64,000 nt of DNA from Bradyrhizobium sp. (GCF_004799445.1 NZ_SSNA01000055.1:1-64000), one strand, 5' to 3'. Counted from the stretch's first letter, positions 17,319 through 28,112 are shown. The notes: generated by a model not told the origin, from the sequence alone. Made by a program: numbers and translations.

Positions 17319-18065
17319 CTAATACGTCGCCCGCCCGCCGGAAATGTCGAACACCGCGCCGGTGGAGAAGGCGCAATCCTCCGACGCCAGCCAGGCCACC
17401 ATGGCCGCGAGTTCTTCCACTAGCACGAAACGTCCCTTCGGAATCTTCGACAGCATGAAGTCGATATGCGCTTTCGTCATCTGGTCGAAGATCGCGGTGC
17501 GGGCGGCGGCCGGGGTCACCGCATTGACCATGATGTCGTACTGCGCAAGTTCCTTGCCGAGCGATTTTGTCAATGCGATCAGGCCGGCCTTTGAGGCCGA
17601 GTAGTGAGCCGCATTGGGATTGCCCTCCTTGCCGGCGATGGAGGCGATGTTGATGATGCGGCCGTAACCCTGGCTGATCATCGCCGGCGCGATCGCCTTG
17701 CAACAGATAAACGGCCCGTCGAGATTGATGCGCAGCACCTTGCGCCATTCCTCGAGGTCGGTTTCCCACACCGTCTTGTTGACGCCGGCGATGCCGGCAT
17801 TGTTGACGAGGATGTCAATCTTGCCGAGGGCTTTCAGCGTCGCGTCGCGCGTCTTTTCGACGGCGGCGAGATCGGACACGTCGACCTTGAACGCGCTAAC
17901 GCCGGCGCCGATTTCCTTTGCCGTCTTCTCGGCGAAGGGCTGGTCGTGATCCCAGATCGCGACCTTGGCGCCGGAACTGATAAAGCGTTCGGTGATCGCG
18001 CGCCCAAAACCCTGCGCGCCGCCGGTGACGACGGCGCAGCGGCCGTTCAGATCGATCTTGTTCAT
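17319..18065 (-). CDS. SDR family oxidoreductase (sugar/3-oxoacyl reductase type)
   Basis: A 248-residue short-chain dehydrogenase. The NAD(P)-binding glycine motif TGGAQGFGR lies at about residues 14-22, NNAG at about 88-91, and the catalytic YSASK near residue 153. The Asp in WDHDQP at the end of the second strand favours NAD over NADP. It sits downstream of another SDR and a XylD-type dehydratase, so a sugar or sugar-acid dehydrogenase role is likelier than fatty acid synthesis, although the sequence alone reads as FabG-like. Confidence 0.85.
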   Translation of the reverse strand: MNKIDLNGRCAVVTGGAQGFGRAITERFISSGAKVAIWDHDQPFAEKTAKEIGAGVSAFKVDVSDLAAVEKTRDATLKALGKIDILVNNAGIAGVNKTVWETDLEEWRKVLRINLDGPFICCKAIAPAMISQGYGRIINIASIAGKEGNPNAAHYSASKAGLIALTKSLGKELAQYDIMVNAVTPAAARTAIFDQMTKAHIDFMLSKIPKGRFVLVEELAAMVAWLASEDCAFSTGAVFDISGGRATY

Positions 18066-18104
18066 GGGGAAATTCCTTATTCAGACCGGGTTTCAAATTG
18101 AACT

Positions 18105-18203
18105 CGTCATTCCGGGACGCGCCGCTTGGCGCGGGCCCGGAATCCATACTCCCGATTGTGGTTATGGATTCCGGGCTCGCGCTTCGCGCGCCCCGGAATG
18201 ACG
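18105..18203. repeat. Palindromic intergenic repeat, CGTCATTCCGGG family
   Basis: The element runs from CGTCATTCCGGG to CCCCGGAATGACG, with GGAATCCATAC and ATGGATTCCGGG inside, so it folds as a long interrupted hairpin. It fills the gap between the two SDR genes and ends directly at the stop codon of the upstream one. Copies are at 33511-33612 and 58180-58283. Confidence 0.85.
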
Positions 18204-18938
18204 TTACAGCGTCCAGCCGCCATCGATGATATGGGCGACGCCGGTGGTGAAGGCGCTTTCGTCGCTGGCAAGATAGAGCGCGAGCGAGGCGATCTCTTCC
18301 GCGGTGCCGAGCCGTCCCATTGGCTGCCGCGCGACGAACATCTCGCGGCCGCCGGGGCCTGCGGCGGCGGCGCGGTTGAGCATCGACGGCGTCTCGATGG
18401 TGCCGGGGCAGATACAGTTGCAGCGGATGCCCCTGATGATGAAATCGGCGGCGACCGCGCGGGTCAGCGCGGCGACGGCGGCTTTGGTCGCGCCATAGAC
18501 GTAGCGGTTGGGGGCGGCCTTGAACACGCCGGCCGCCGACGAGATGTTCACGATCGAGCCGTGGCCGCGTTCCAGCATGCCCGGCAGGAGCGCCCGGATG
18601 GTCCGGTGCATCGACTTGACATTGAGGTCGAACGAGAAATCCCAGTCCTCGTCGGAGCAATCGAGCACGGTGCCGTTGTGAACGAAGCCGGCCGCGTTCA
18701 GGAGGATATCGATCGGGCCCGCGCGTTTGGCCATCGCCGCGACGGCCGACGTGTCGCGCACGTCGAGCCGTGCGACCTCGGCGACGCCGTCCTTGGCGAG
18801 CGCGGCCAGTCCCTTTTCGTCGATATCGGTCGCAAAAACGCTCGCGCCCTCGCGCGCGAAAGCGATGGCCGAGGCGCGGCCGATCCCTGCCGCCCCCGCG
18901 GTGACGAAAGCGCGTTTGCCCTTCAGGCGGTCTGACAT
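18204..18938 (-). CDS. SDR family oxidoreductase, 2-keto-3-deoxy-fuconate dehydrogenase-like
   Basis: A 244-residue short-chain dehydrogenase. The start RLKGKRAFVTAGAAGIGRA and the pattern DIDEKGLAAL at the second strand (Asp for NAD) resemble the BDH2 / 2-keto-3-deoxy-L-fuconate dehydrogenase group. The catalytic Tyr-Lys pair is YGATK, and the C-terminal region reads FTTGVAHIIDGGWTL. In non-phosphorylative sugar pathways such an enzyme oxidises the 2-keto-3-deoxy acid made by the dehydratase, and a dehydratase gene lies directly upstream. The substrate assignment is inference. Confidence 0.82.
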   Translation of the reverse strand: MSDRLKGKRAFVTAGAAGIGRASAIAFAREGASVFATDIDEKGLAALAKDGVAEVARLDVRDTSAVAAMAKRAGPIDILLNAAGFVHNGTVLDCSDEDWDFSFDLNVKSMHRTIRALLPGMLERGHGSIVNISSAAGVFKAAPNRYVYGATKAAVAALTRAVAADFIIRGIRCNCICPGTIETPSMLNRAAAAGPGGREMFVARQPMGRLGTAEEIASLALYLASDESAFTTGVAHIIDGGWTL

Positions 18939-18974
18939 TCGAATCTCCTTATAAATCTACCAAAATTGTTGAAA

Positions 18975-19055
18975 CGTCATTGCGAGGAGCGAAGCGACGA
19001 AGCAATCCAGCTCTTCTGCGGGCTTATGGATTGCTTCGCTTCGTTCGCAATGACG
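18975..19055. repeat. Palindromic intergenic repeat, CGTCATTGCGAG family
   Basis: CGTCATTGCGAGGAGCGAAG at the left is mirrored by CTTCGTTCGCAATGACG at the right, with GAAGCAATCC and GGATTGCTTC as inner arms. It occupies most of the gap between the dehydratase and SDR genes, where a transcript could fold into a long hairpin. Confidence 0.85.
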
Positions 19056-19065
19056 ACAGTTTGCT

Positions 19066-20874
19066 CTAGTGATTATCCCTGGCCACACCGACCCGGCCGG
19101 CGATGTCATGGTAGCGTGTGGCGAACTCCATGCAGGCACCGGTGGCCTGTTGGCCGACGGTTGAGCGATAGAGTTCCTGCCACGGCGTCTGGCTGGCCGG
19201 ATAGGGGAAGCCGCCCTTGGCTTTCAGGTCCGCGTGGCGCTTCTTCACTTCCTCGTCGGAAATCAGGATGTTGGCGCTGCCCTTGTTGAGATCGATGCGA
19301 ACCTTGTCGCCGGTCTTGAGGATCGCCAGCCCCCCGTCGGCGGCGGCTTCCGGAGTGGCGTTGAGGATCGACGGCGAGCCCGAGGTGCCGGATTGGCGGC
19401 CATCGCCGATGCAGGGCAGCGACAGGATGCCGCGTTTGATCAGCGCCGCCGGCGGCTGCATGTTCACCACCTCGGCGCCGCCGGGATAGCCGATCGGGCC
19501 GGTGCCACGCACAAACAGAATGCAATGCTCGTCGATATCGAGCGCGGAATCGTCGATCCGCGCGTGATAATCCTCCGGACCCTCGAATACGATCGCGCGC
19601 CCCTCGAAGGCGTTGGGATCCCTCGGGTTGATCAGATAGCGGTCGCGGAATTCCTTGGAGATCACGCTGGTCTTCATGATCGCGGAATCGAACAGGTTGC
19701 CGCGCAGCACGAGGAACCCGGCGTCCTTCACCAGGGGCTTGTCGTAGCTCCAGATCACATCGCCGTCGGGTTTGGTCGCCTCGCGGCAATTGTCGCCCAT
19801 GGTGTGCCCGTTGACGGTGATGGCGTCTTCATGGATGCGCCCGGCCGTCATCAATTCGCGCACCACGGCCGGCACGCCGCCGGCGCGATGGAACTCCTCG
19901 CCGAGGTAGAAGCCGGCCGGCTGCATATTCACCAGAAGTGGAATCGCGTGGCCGAATTTCTGCCAATCGTCGATCGAAAGTTCCACGCCGATATGGCGGG
20001 CCAGCGCGTTGATATGGATCGGCGCGTTGGTCGAGCCGCCAATCGCCGAATTCACGACAATGCAGTTCTCGAAGGCCTTTCGCGTCAGGATGTCGGACGG
20101 CTTTAGGTCCTCCCAGACCATGCCGACAATGCGCGTGCCGGTCTCATAGGCAATCTGTCCACGTTCGCGGTAGGGCGCGGGGATCGCGGCGCAGCCGGGC
20201 AGCGACATGCCCAAGGCCTCCGCCAGCGAATTCATGGTCGAGGCGGTGCCCATGGTGTTGCAATGGCCGACCGAGGGCGCCGACGACGCCACGATATTCA
20301 TGAACTCCTCGTAGTCGATCTCGCCGGCCGCCAGCCGCTCGCGCGCTTTCCAGACCACGGTTCCGGAGCCCGAGCGTTCGCCGTTGTGCCAGCCGTTCAG
20401 CATCGGCCCGCCGGACAGCACGATCGCCGGCAGATTGACCGTTGCCGCCGCCATCAGGCAGGCGGGGGTGGTCTTGTCGCAGCCCGTGGTCAGGACCACG
20501 CCGTCCAGGGGGTAGCCGAACAGGATTTCGACCAATCCAAGATAGGCGAGGTTACGGTCCAGCGCCGCGGTCGGGCGCTTGCCGGTCTCCTGGATCGGGT
20601 GCATCGGAAACTCCATCGCGATACCGCCGGCGGCGCGGATTCCCTCGCGGACCCGATGCGCCAGCTCAAGGTGATGGCGGTTGCAGGGCGACAGATCATT
20701 GCCGGTCTGGGCGATGCCGATGATCGGCTTGCCGGATTGCAGCTCATGCCGGGTCAGGCCGTAATTGAGGTAGCGCTCGAGGTAGAGCGCGGTCATTCCG
20801 GGGTTGTGCGGGTTGTTAAACCACTCGCTGGAACGGAGTTTGCGTCTGGTGACACCGGTAAGCGGCTTGTTCAT
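19066..20874 (-). CDS. IlvD/Edd family sugar-acid dehydratase (XylD-like)
   Basis: A 602-residue Fe-S dehydratase. Iron-sulfur cysteines are visible in [10 protein letters not shown] and [12 protein letters not shown], with a third in [16 protein letters not shown]. Length and sequence (for example [19 protein letters not shown] and [15 protein letters not shown]) are those of the xylonate/arabinonate dehydratase group, exemplified by Caulobacter XylD, rather than biosynthetic IlvD. It would convert an aldonic acid to its 2-keto-3-deoxy form. It is the first gene of the minus arm, divergent from a sugar ABC importer; GGGAGAACCC precedes the ATG. The exact acid is unknown. Confidence 0.88.
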   Translation of the reverse strand: MNKPLTGVTRRKLRSSEWFNNPHNPGMTALYLERYLNYGLTRHELQSGKPIIGIAQTGNDLSPCNRHHLELAHRVREGIRAAGGIAMEFPMHPIQETGKRPTAALDRNLAYLGLVEILFGYPLDGVVLTTGCDKTTPACLMAAATVNLPAIVLSGGPMLNGWHNGERSGSGTVVWKARERLAAGEIDYEEFMNIVASSAPSVGHCNTMGTASTMNSLAEALGMSLPGCAAIPAPYRERGQIAYETGTRIVGMVWEDLKPSDILTRKAFENCIVVNSAIGGSTNAPIHINALARHIGVELSIDDWQKFGHAIPLLVNMQPAGFYLGEEFHRAGGVPAVVRELMTAGRIHEDAITVNGHTMGDNCREATKPDGDVIWSYDKPLVKDAGFLVLRGNLFDSAIMKTSVISKEFRDRYLINPRDPNAFEGRAIVFEGPEDYHARIDDSALDIDEHCILFVRGTGPIGYPGGAEVVNMQPPAALIKRGILSLPCIGDGRQSGTSGSPSILNATPEAAADGGLAILKTGDKVRIDLNKGSANILISDEEVKKRHADLKAKGGFPYPASQTPWQELYRSTVGQQATGACMEFATRYHDIAGRVGVARDNH

Positions 20875-21093
20875 GGGTTCTCCCGCAGCGCACGCGCCTT
20901 ATTTTTGTGCGAAATCTTCGTGTTGGCGGCCAATGTTCGCATGCCACCGCGCGCTTCGCAATGTGCGCGGCCGAGGCCAATACCTACGACTTTGATCCAA
21001 GGACATCACCGAAAAAGTCTGGTATGACCCCGGTCAAATCAGCGATGACCGCGGTTTTCGCCGCTGGCCAGAGGCGTATTCGGGAGGGTTTCT
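20875..21093. promoter_or_regulatory. Divergent promoter region of the sugar-acid locus
   Basis: This 219-base gap must contain the promoters for both arms. TGGTATGACC, with nearby GGTC and GACC copies around 21025-21052, resembles half-sites of GntR/FadR-type operators. No regulator gene is present in the locus itself, so the controlling protein is encoded elsewhere. Confidence 0.4.
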
Positions 21094-22155
<1,062 letters not shown>

Positions 22156-22209
22156 GTGAGCGAAAAGCAATTGGTCGATGAAGCCAATTAAACAGGGAGA
22201 AGAGGGACA

Positions 22210-23532
22210 ATGAGTCATTTTACAACGGATCGGCGGTCCTTGCTCAAAGGGGGCGGCAGCCTGCTCGCGGTCGCGGCCGCCATGACGAGCGAACAGTTGC
22301 TGGGCTATGCCAAGGCTTGGGCGCAGAGCGCGCCGTGGAAACCGGAAGCGGGGGCCAAGATCAACCTGTTGCGCTGGAAGCGCTTCGTCGAAGCCGAGGA
22401 CACCGCCTTCATGAAGATCGTTGACGCCTTCCAGAAGGCGACCGGCGTGACGGTCAACGTCTCCAACGAATCCTATGACGACCTGCAGCCCAAGGCGTCG
22501 GTGGCGGCGAACACGGGGCAGGGCCTCGATATCGTCTGGGGTCTTTACTCGCTGCCGTTCTTGTTCCCATCCAAATGCGTCGATATGACCGACGTCGCCG
22601 AGTACGTCGGCAAGAAGGGCGGCGGTTGGTCCAAATCGGGTGAGGACTACGGCAAGCTGGACGGCAAGTGGATCGGCGTCCCGGTTGCCGCCACCGGCGC
22701 ATTGGTGAACTACCGCGTCGCCGCCATGGAAAAGGCAGGCCACAAGGAGTTTCCCAAGGACCTCGGCGGCTTCGCCGACCTGGTCAAGGGATTGAACAAG
22801 AACGGCACGCCCGCGGGCATGGCACTTGGACACGCCTCAGGCGACGCCAACACCTGGCTGCATTGGGCGCTGTGGGCCCACGGCGGCAACCTGATCGACA
22901 AGAACAACAAGGTTATCGTCAATTCGCCGGAAACGGCCAAGGCGCTAGAATACGTCAAAGGCCTTTACGACAACTTCATTCCCGGCACCGCGTCCTGGAA
23001 CGACAGTTCCAACAACAAGGCTTTCCTGGCGGGCCAGCTCCACATGACCGTCAACGGCATCTCGATCTACGTCACGGCGAAGAAGGAAAATCCGCAAATC
23101 GCCGCGGATATGAATCATGCCCATTTGCCGGCGGGGGTGGACGGAAAAACAAAAGAGATGAATCTCGGCTTCCCGATCCTGGTTTTCAACTTCACGAAGT
23201 TTCCGCAGGCCTGCAAGGCTTTCACGGCCTTCATGCTGGACCCGGAGCAGCTCAATCCCTGGGTCGAATCCGCGCAAGGCTATCTTTCGCCGTTCCTGCT
23301 CGGCTTCAACAAGAACCCGATCTGGACCGCGGATCCCAAGAATACGCCGTATCGGGACGTGGCCGAGACATCGCTGACGCCGGCGGGCATCGGCCAGATG
23401 GGCGAGAATGCAGCGGCCGCGATTGCCGACTTCGTGGTGGTCGACATGTTCGCCAACTACTGCACCGGTCGCGAGGATGTGAAGACCGCGATGGCTTCGG
23501 CGGAGCGTTCCGCCAAGCGCATCTTCCGGTAG
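22210..23532 (+). CDS. CUT1 ABC transporter sugar-binding protein, Tat-exported
   Basis: A 440-residue extracellular solute-binding protein (family 1). The N-terminus has a twin-arginine motif (TDRRSLLKGG) and a hydrophobic stretch ending near AWAQSA, so export through Tat in folded form is likely. The body is typical of MalE/UgpB-like proteins (KINLLRWKRFVEAED, NESYDDLQPK). GGGAGAAGAGGG precedes the ATG. It selects the substrate for the permeases downstream; a sugar, polyol or sugar acid fits the catabolic genes around it. Confidence 0.9.
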   Translation: MSHFTTDRRSLLKGGGSLLAVAAAMTSEQLLGYAKAWAQSAPWKPEAGAKINLLRWKRFVEAEDTAFMKIVDAFQKATGVTVNVSNESYDDLQPKASVAANTGQGLDIVWGLYSLPFLFPSKCVDMTDVAEYVGKKGGGWSKSGEDYGKLDGKWIGVPVAATGALVNYRVAAMEKAGHKEFPKDLGGFADLVKGLNKNGTPAGMALGHASGDANTWLHWALWAHGGNLIDKNNKVIVNSPETAKALEYVKGLYDNFIPGTASWNDSSNNKAFLAGQLHMTVNGISIYVTAKKENPQIAADMNHAHLPAGVDGKTKEMNLGFPILVFNFTKFPQACKAFTAFMLDPEQLNPWVESAQGYLSPFLLGFNKNPIWTADPKNTPYRDVAETSLTPAGIGQMGENAAAAIADFVVVDMFANYCTGREDVKTAMASAERSAKRIFR

Positions 23533-23633
23533 GATGATCTGCCGGCGCGGTCCGCCGCGCCGGTTTGTTTCTGTTGAAGATCCGGACCAGCGAACGGCCC
23601 GCCGTCGCATTCCGGCCGTGGAATTGGAGCGAG

Positions 23634-24593
23634 ATGACGACCTTTCAAACCTCTGTGCGTGTGCAGCCTGCCGGCGTCGATACACCGTCGCTGTGGGCGC
23701 GGCTGCGGACCAACCGCAACTGGGTGGCGCTGTGGTTTATGCTGCCCGCGGCGGCATTTCTCATCCTGTTCCTTGCCTATCCGCTCGGCCTCGGTGTCTG
23801 GATGAGTTTCACCGATGAGCGGATCGGCCGCCGGGGAATTTTCATCGGCCTGGAGAACTATCAGTGGCTCTGGGACGACTCCATCTTCTGGCTCTCCGTC
23901 TTCAACACGCTGCTCTATACGATCGTCGCCAGCGCCATCAAGTTCGCCATCGGTCTTTATCTGGCGTTGCTGTTGAACCGGCACATGCCGTTCAAGGCAA
24001 TGATCCGTTCGATCGTGCTGATCCCCTTCATCGTGCCGACCGTGCTGTCGGCGATCGCGTTCTGGTGGATCTACGACTCGCAGTTTTCGATCATTTCCTG
24101 GTCGTTGATCAAGCTCGGCCTGATCGACCACAACATCAATTTCCTGGGCGATTCGAGCTGGGCGCGCGGCAGCGTGATTTTCGCCAACATCTGGCGCGGC
24201 GTTCCCTTCGTCGCGATCACGCTATTGGCCGGCCTGCAGACGGTGTCGCCTTCGCTGTATGAGGCGGCGACGCTGGATGGCGCCACCAACTGGCAGCGAT
24301 TCCGCTTCATCACCTATCCGCTGCTGACCCCGATCATCGCCGTGGTGATGACGTTCTCGGTGCTGTTTACGTTTACGGACTTCCAGCTGATCTGGGCCCT
24401 GACGCGCGGCGGCCCGGTGAATGCCACCCATTTGATGGCGACCCTGAGCTATCAGCGTGGCATTATCAGCGGCCGCCTGGGCGAGGGCGCCGCCATCGCC
24501 ACGGCCATGATCCCGTTCCTGGTCGCGGCAATCGCTATTTCCTGGTTCGGCATGCAGCGCCGGAAATGGCAGCAAGGGTCCAACAATGACTGA
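23634..24593 (+). CDS. CUT1 sugar ABC transporter permease (MalF type)
   Basis: A 319-residue membrane protein with about six helices. The cytoplasmic EAA loop is visible as YEAATLDGATNWQRFRFITY, which docks on the MalK-type ATPase. The ATG at 23634 follows GGAGCGAG; a TTG at 23565 is in frame but less likely. It overlaps the next permease gene by 8 bases. Confidence 0.9.
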   Translation: MTTFQTSVRVQPAGVDTPSLWARLRTNRNWVALWFMLPAAAFLILFLAYPLGLGVWMSFTDERIGRRGIFIGLENYQWLWDDSIFWLSVFNTLLYTIVASAIKFAIGLYLALLLNRHMPFKAMIRSIVLIPFIVPTVLSAIAFWWIYDSQFSIISWSLIKLGLIDHNINFLGDSSWARGSVIFANIWRGVPFVAITLLAGLQTVSPSLYEAATLDGATNWQRFRFITYPLLTPIIAVVMTFSVLFTFTDFQLIWALTRGGPVNATHLMATLSYQRGIISGRLGEGAAIATAMIPFLVAAIAISWFGMQRRKWQQGSNND

Positions 24594-25494
24594 TTCCACG
24601 CTGCCATCAAAAGCTCCGGTCGCCAGCCGTGACGACGAGAGCGAAGGCATGAGCTATCTGGAATCGTTGCCACGCCGTGTGGTGACGCTTTATCTGCCGC
24701 TGTTCGTGATCCTGGTCGTGCTGCTGTTTCCGTTCTACTGGATGGCGCTGACGTCGATCAAACCGGACGAACAACTGATCGACATGAACAAGTTCAACCC
24801 GTTTTGGGTGGTTCATCCGACCTTCAAGCATATCAGCAAGCTGTTGTTCGAAACCCAGTATCCGCGCTGGCTCTGGAACACAATGTACGTCGCGGTGGGA
24901 GCCACGACGCTCTCGATCATCGCCAGCGTATTGGCGGCCTATGCCATCGTGCGCCTGAGATTCAAGGGCGCGGACACCGTCGGTGTGCTGATCTTCTTTG
25001 CGTATCTGGTGCCGCCGTCGATCCTGTTCATTCCGCTGGCGTCGGTGATCCAGGCCTATGGCCTGTTCGACTCGCCGCTGGCGCTGATCCTCGTCTATCC
25101 CACCTTGCTGATTCCGTTCTCGACCTGGCTGTTGATGGGATATTTCAAGACCATCCCTTATGAGCTGGAGGAATGCGCCCTGATCGACGGTGCCTCACGC
25201 TGGCAGATCCTGACTCGGATTATCGTGCCGCTGGCAATTCCCGGCATGATCTCGGCCTTCATCTTCTCCTTCACGCTGTGCTGGAATGAATTCATCTACG
25301 CGCTGACCTTCCTGCAATCGACGCCGAACAAGACCGTTCCGGTCGCGATCGTGAACGAGTTCGTCGATGGCGATATCTACAAATGGGGTTCGCTGATGGC
25401 GGGCGCCCTGGTCGGCTCGCTGCCGCTGGTGATCCTCTATGCGTTCTTCGTCGAGCACTACGTGTCGGCGATGACCGGAGCCGTCAAAGAGTAA
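24586..25494 (+). CDS. CUT1 sugar ABC transporter permease (MalG type)
   Basis: A 302-residue membrane protein, the second half of the channel. Its EAA loop is ELEECALIDGASRWQILTR, followed by the MalG-typical IVPLAIPGMISAFIFSFTLCWNEFIYAL. It starts 8 bases inside the preceding gene, suggesting coupling. About 40 bases separate it from the denD-like gene, so the importer and the catabolic enzymes are probably one operon. Confidence 0.92.
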   Translation: MTDSTLPSKAPVASRDDESEGMSYLESLPRRVVTLYLPLFVILVVLLFPFYWMALTSIKPDEQLIDMNKFNPFWVVHPTFKHISKLLFETQYPRWLWNTMYVAVGATTLSIIASVLAAYAIVRLRFKGADTVGVLIFFAYLVPPSILFIPLASVIQAYGLFDSPLALILVYPTLLIPFSTWLLMGYFKTIPYELEECALIDGASRWQILTRIIVPLAIPGMISAFIFSFTLCWNEFIYALTFLQSTPNKTVPVAIVNEFVDGDIYKWGSLMAGALVGSLPLVILYAFFVEHYVSAMTGAVKE

Positions 25495-25536
25495 GCGCGG
25501 GCCCGCGGCCACGAATTAAGAACAAGGAGCTGGGTC

Positions 25537-26523
25537 TTGCATATTCTGGTTTTGGGCGCCGCCGGCATGGTCGGCCGCAAATTGACCGAGCGGCTGCTGC
25601 GCGATGGCCATCTCGGCAAGCGCGACATTACCCGCATGACGCTGCAGGACGTGGTCGCCCCCGCCAGTCCCGCCAAGGCGGGATTTCCGGTTGATACGGT
25701 GACATGCGATTTCGCAGTAGCAGGCGTGGCCGAAAAGCTGGTCGCCGATCGACCCGACGTGATTTTCCATCTTGCGGCGATCGTCTCCGGCGAGGCCGAG
25801 CTCGACTTCGACAAGGGCTATCGCATCAACCTCGACGGCACGCGCATGCTTTTCGATGCCGTCAGGCTCGCCGGCGGCGGTTACCAGCCGAGAGTGGTGT
25901 TTACCTCGTCGATTGCGGTGTTCGGCGCGCCGTTTCCCGAGGCGATCGGCGACGAGTTCTTTCATACGCCGTTGTTGAGCTACGGCACCCAGAAAGCGAT
26001 CGGGGAATTGCTGCTCGCCGATTATTCGCGCCGCGGCTTCATGGACGGCGTCGGCATCAGGTTGCCGACCATCTGCATTCGCCCCGGCCTGCCCAACAAG
26101 GCGGCTTCCGGATTCTTCTCCGGAATCCTGCGCGAACCGCTGGCGGGGAAGGAGGCTATCTTGCCGGTGTCCGAGGACGTCCGGCACTGGCATGCCTCGC
26201 CGCGCTCGGCGGTCGGTTTTCTGATCCACGCAGCGACCGTGGATACCGCAGCGATGGGCGCGCGCCGCAACCTCACGATGCCCGGTCTTTCGGTCACCGT
26301 CGGCGAAGAGATCGCCGCCCTGAAGCGGGTCGCCGGCGACAAGGTGGCGGCGCGGATCAAGCGCGAGCCGGATGCCTTTATCATGGGGATCGTCGCGGGC
26401 TGGCCGCGCAATTTCGATCCCAGGCGGGCGTTGCAGTTGGGCTTCACGACCGCTGAAAAGACCTTCGACGACATCATCCGGATTCACATCGAGGACGAAC
26501 TTGGTGGCAAGTTCGTCGCCTGA
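25537..26523 (+). CDS. denD: NAD-dependent epimerase/dehydratase family, D-erythronate dehydrogenase-like
   Basis: A 328-residue extended SDR. The NAD-binding start is HILVLGAAGMVGRKL, with FTSSIAVFG and the catalytic YGTQKAIGE. Length and the C-terminal pattern match the DenD group, which oxidises D-erythronate or related four-carbon acids. The usual partners (DUF1537 kinase, isomerase, class II aldolase-like decarboxylase) are absent here, so the real substrate may be another acid. It uses a TTG start, supported by AAGGAG seven bases upstream and the family N-terminus directly after it. Confidence 0.75.
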   Translation: MHILVLGAAGMVGRKLTERLLRDGHLGKRDITRMTLQDVVAPASPAKAGFPVDTVTCDFAVAGVAEKLVADRPDVIFHLAAIVSGEAELDFDKGYRINLDGTRMLFDAVRLAGGGYQPRVVFTSSIAVFGAPFPEAIGDEFFHTPLLSYGTQKAIGELLLADYSRRGFMDGVGIRLPTICIRPGLPNKAASGFFSGILREPLAGKEAILPVSEDVRHWHASPRSAVGFLIHAATVDTAAMGARRNLTMPGLSVTVGEEIAALKRVAGDKVAARIKREPDAFIMGIVAGWPRNFDPRRALQLGFTTAEKTFDDIIRIHIEDELGGKFVA

Positions 26524-26538
26524 ACCACGGATGCGGCC

Positions 26539-27471
26539 ATGACCAGGGTCGCCTGCATCGGCGAGTGCATGATCGAGCTGAAGCAGGCTGAGGGCGGGCT
26601 GTTTTCACGCGGCTATGGCGGCGACACCCTGAACACCGCCGTTTATCTTGCCCGCCTTGGCGTCGAGGTCGACTACATCACCGCACTCGGGGTCGATCCC
26701 ATGAGTGACGAGATGCTCGCGGGCTGGGCGGCGGAGGGCGTCGGCACCAGCCGGGTTGCGCGGCTGAAAGGCAAATTGCCCGGCATCTATTTGATCCAGA
26801 CTGACGAATTCGGCGACCGCCGCTTCTTTCACTGGCGCGACAACTCGGCCGCGCGCAGCTTGATGGATTTGTCCGAGACCGACGACATTCTGGAGTCGCT
26901 TGCGACCTATGACGTCGTCTATCTCTCGGCCATCACGCTGTCGATCTACAGCGTGCCGGGGCGGACGAAATTGATTGACGCGCTCAACTGCGCGCGAAAG
27001 CATGGCGCCCGCATCGTCTTCGACACCAACTTCCGCGCCCGAGGCTGGCCCGATCCCGACGTCGCGCGCGCCGTCTTTGACGAAGCGTTTGCCGCGTCCG
27101 ACATTGTGCTGGCTTCGATGGAGGATTTGTTGCCGCTCTATCCCGATGAAAGCGACGAGCAGCTGATGCGACGCATTCCCAGCAGCGAGGCCGCGCTGAA
27201 GCTTCTCGAGCCCGGCAGCATCGTGCGGTTCGAAGGAGTTTCGCGCGAGGTGAGTGCGGAGCCTGTGCCACAGCCGGTTGTCGACACCACAGCGGCCGGC
27301 GACAGCTTCTCGGCCGCCTACATCGCCACACGGTTGGAGGGCGCGGAACCAGCCGAAGCCGCGCAGGCGGGGCATCGTCTTGGCGGCGTCGTGGTGGGCT
27401 ATCCCGGTGCGATCATTCCGCGCTCGGCCATGCCTGCAAAGATATTGCCTGATCGTAAGGCCTCACGATGA
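26539..27471 (+). CDS. kdgK: PfkB-family sugar kinase (2-keto-3-deoxygluconate kinase type)
   Basis: A 310-residue kinase of the ribokinase/PfkB family. GGDTLNTAVYLARLG is the N-terminal signature, and DTTAAGDSFSAAYIA near residue 254 carries the catalytic Asp of the GAGD motif (here AAGD). Overall spacing and FDTNFRARGW are typical of KDG kinases. Beside a KDPG-type aldolase gene, with which it shares a four-base overlap, the role would be to phosphorylate the 2-keto-3-deoxy acid produced by the dehydratase. Confidence 0.85.
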   Translation: MTRVACIGECMIELKQAEGGLFSRGYGGDTLNTAVYLARLGVEVDYITALGVDPMSDEMLAGWAAEGVGTSRVARLKGKLPGIYLIQTDEFGDRRFFHWRDNSAARSLMDLSETDDILESLATYDVVYLSAITLSIYSVPGRTKLIDALNCARKHGARIVFDTNFRARGWPDPDVARAVFDEAFAASDIVLASMEDLLPLYPDESDEQLMRRIPSSEAALKLLEPGSIVRFEGVSREVSAEPVPQPVVDTTAAGDSFSAAYIATRLEGAEPAEAAQAGHRLGGVVVGYPGAIIPRSAMPAKILPDRKASR

Positions 27472-28112
27472 CGGCGAAACAGGACAAGCTCGCGACGCTG
27501 TTCAAGCAGGCGACGATCATCCCGGTGCTTGCCATCGACCGGCTTGAAGACGCGGTGCCGCTCGCCAAGGCTCTCGTTGCCGGCGGCGTGCGCGTGCTGG
27601 AAGTCACGCTGCGGACTGAGGTTGCGATTCCGGCCGCCAAGGCGATCATGGCCGATGTGCCCGAGGCTATCGTTGGCATAGGCACGATCCTGAATGCGGC
27701 TGATCTGGCCCGTGCCGAGACGCTCGGCGCCAAATTCGGCATCAGTCCGGGCGCCACGCCGGAGTTGCTGAAGGCCGCCGCGGCAAGCGCCTTGCCGTTT
27801 GCGCCGGGGATCGCCACAGCGTCCGACCTGATGCAGGCGCTGGCCCACGGCTTTGACCTGGTCAAATTCTTTCCAGCGGAATCGTCGGGTGGCATCAAGG
27901 CGCTTCGCGCTCTGGCGGGGCCTTTTCCGGATGTGCGGTTTTGCCCGACCGGCGGCATCGGCGAGGCCAATGCGGCGGCATGGCTCAGCGAGCCGAACGT
28001 GGTGGCGGTCGGCGGATCCTGGCTTTGCCCGGCGGCGGATATCAGGTCTGCCAACTGGGCCGGCATATCAGCCATATGCCGCCGGACCATGAATTCCCTG
28101 AAACCAGCGTGA
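27468..28112 (+). CDS. eda: KDPG/KHG-type aldolase
   Basis: A 214-residue class I aldolase with the expected active-site pieces: EVTLRT near residue 45, GIGTIL, SPGATPELL, the Schiff-base Lys in VKFFPAE near 130, and PTGGIG. It cleaves 2-keto-3-deoxy-6-phosphogluconate or the galactonate analogue to pyruvate and glyceraldehyde 3-phosphate. ATGA overlap with the kinase supports one functional unit. It is the last gene of the plus arm of the sugar locus. Confidence 0.92.
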   Translation: MTAKQDKLATLFKQATIIPVLAIDRLEDAVPLAKALVAGGVRVLEVTLRTEVAIPAAKAIMADVPEAIVGIGTILNAADLARAETLGAKFGISPGATPELLKAAAASALPFAPGIATASDLMQALAHGFDLVKFFPAESSGGIKALRALAGPFPDVRFCPTGGIGEANAAAWLSEPNVVAVGGSWLCPAADIRSANWAGISAICRRTMNSLKPA

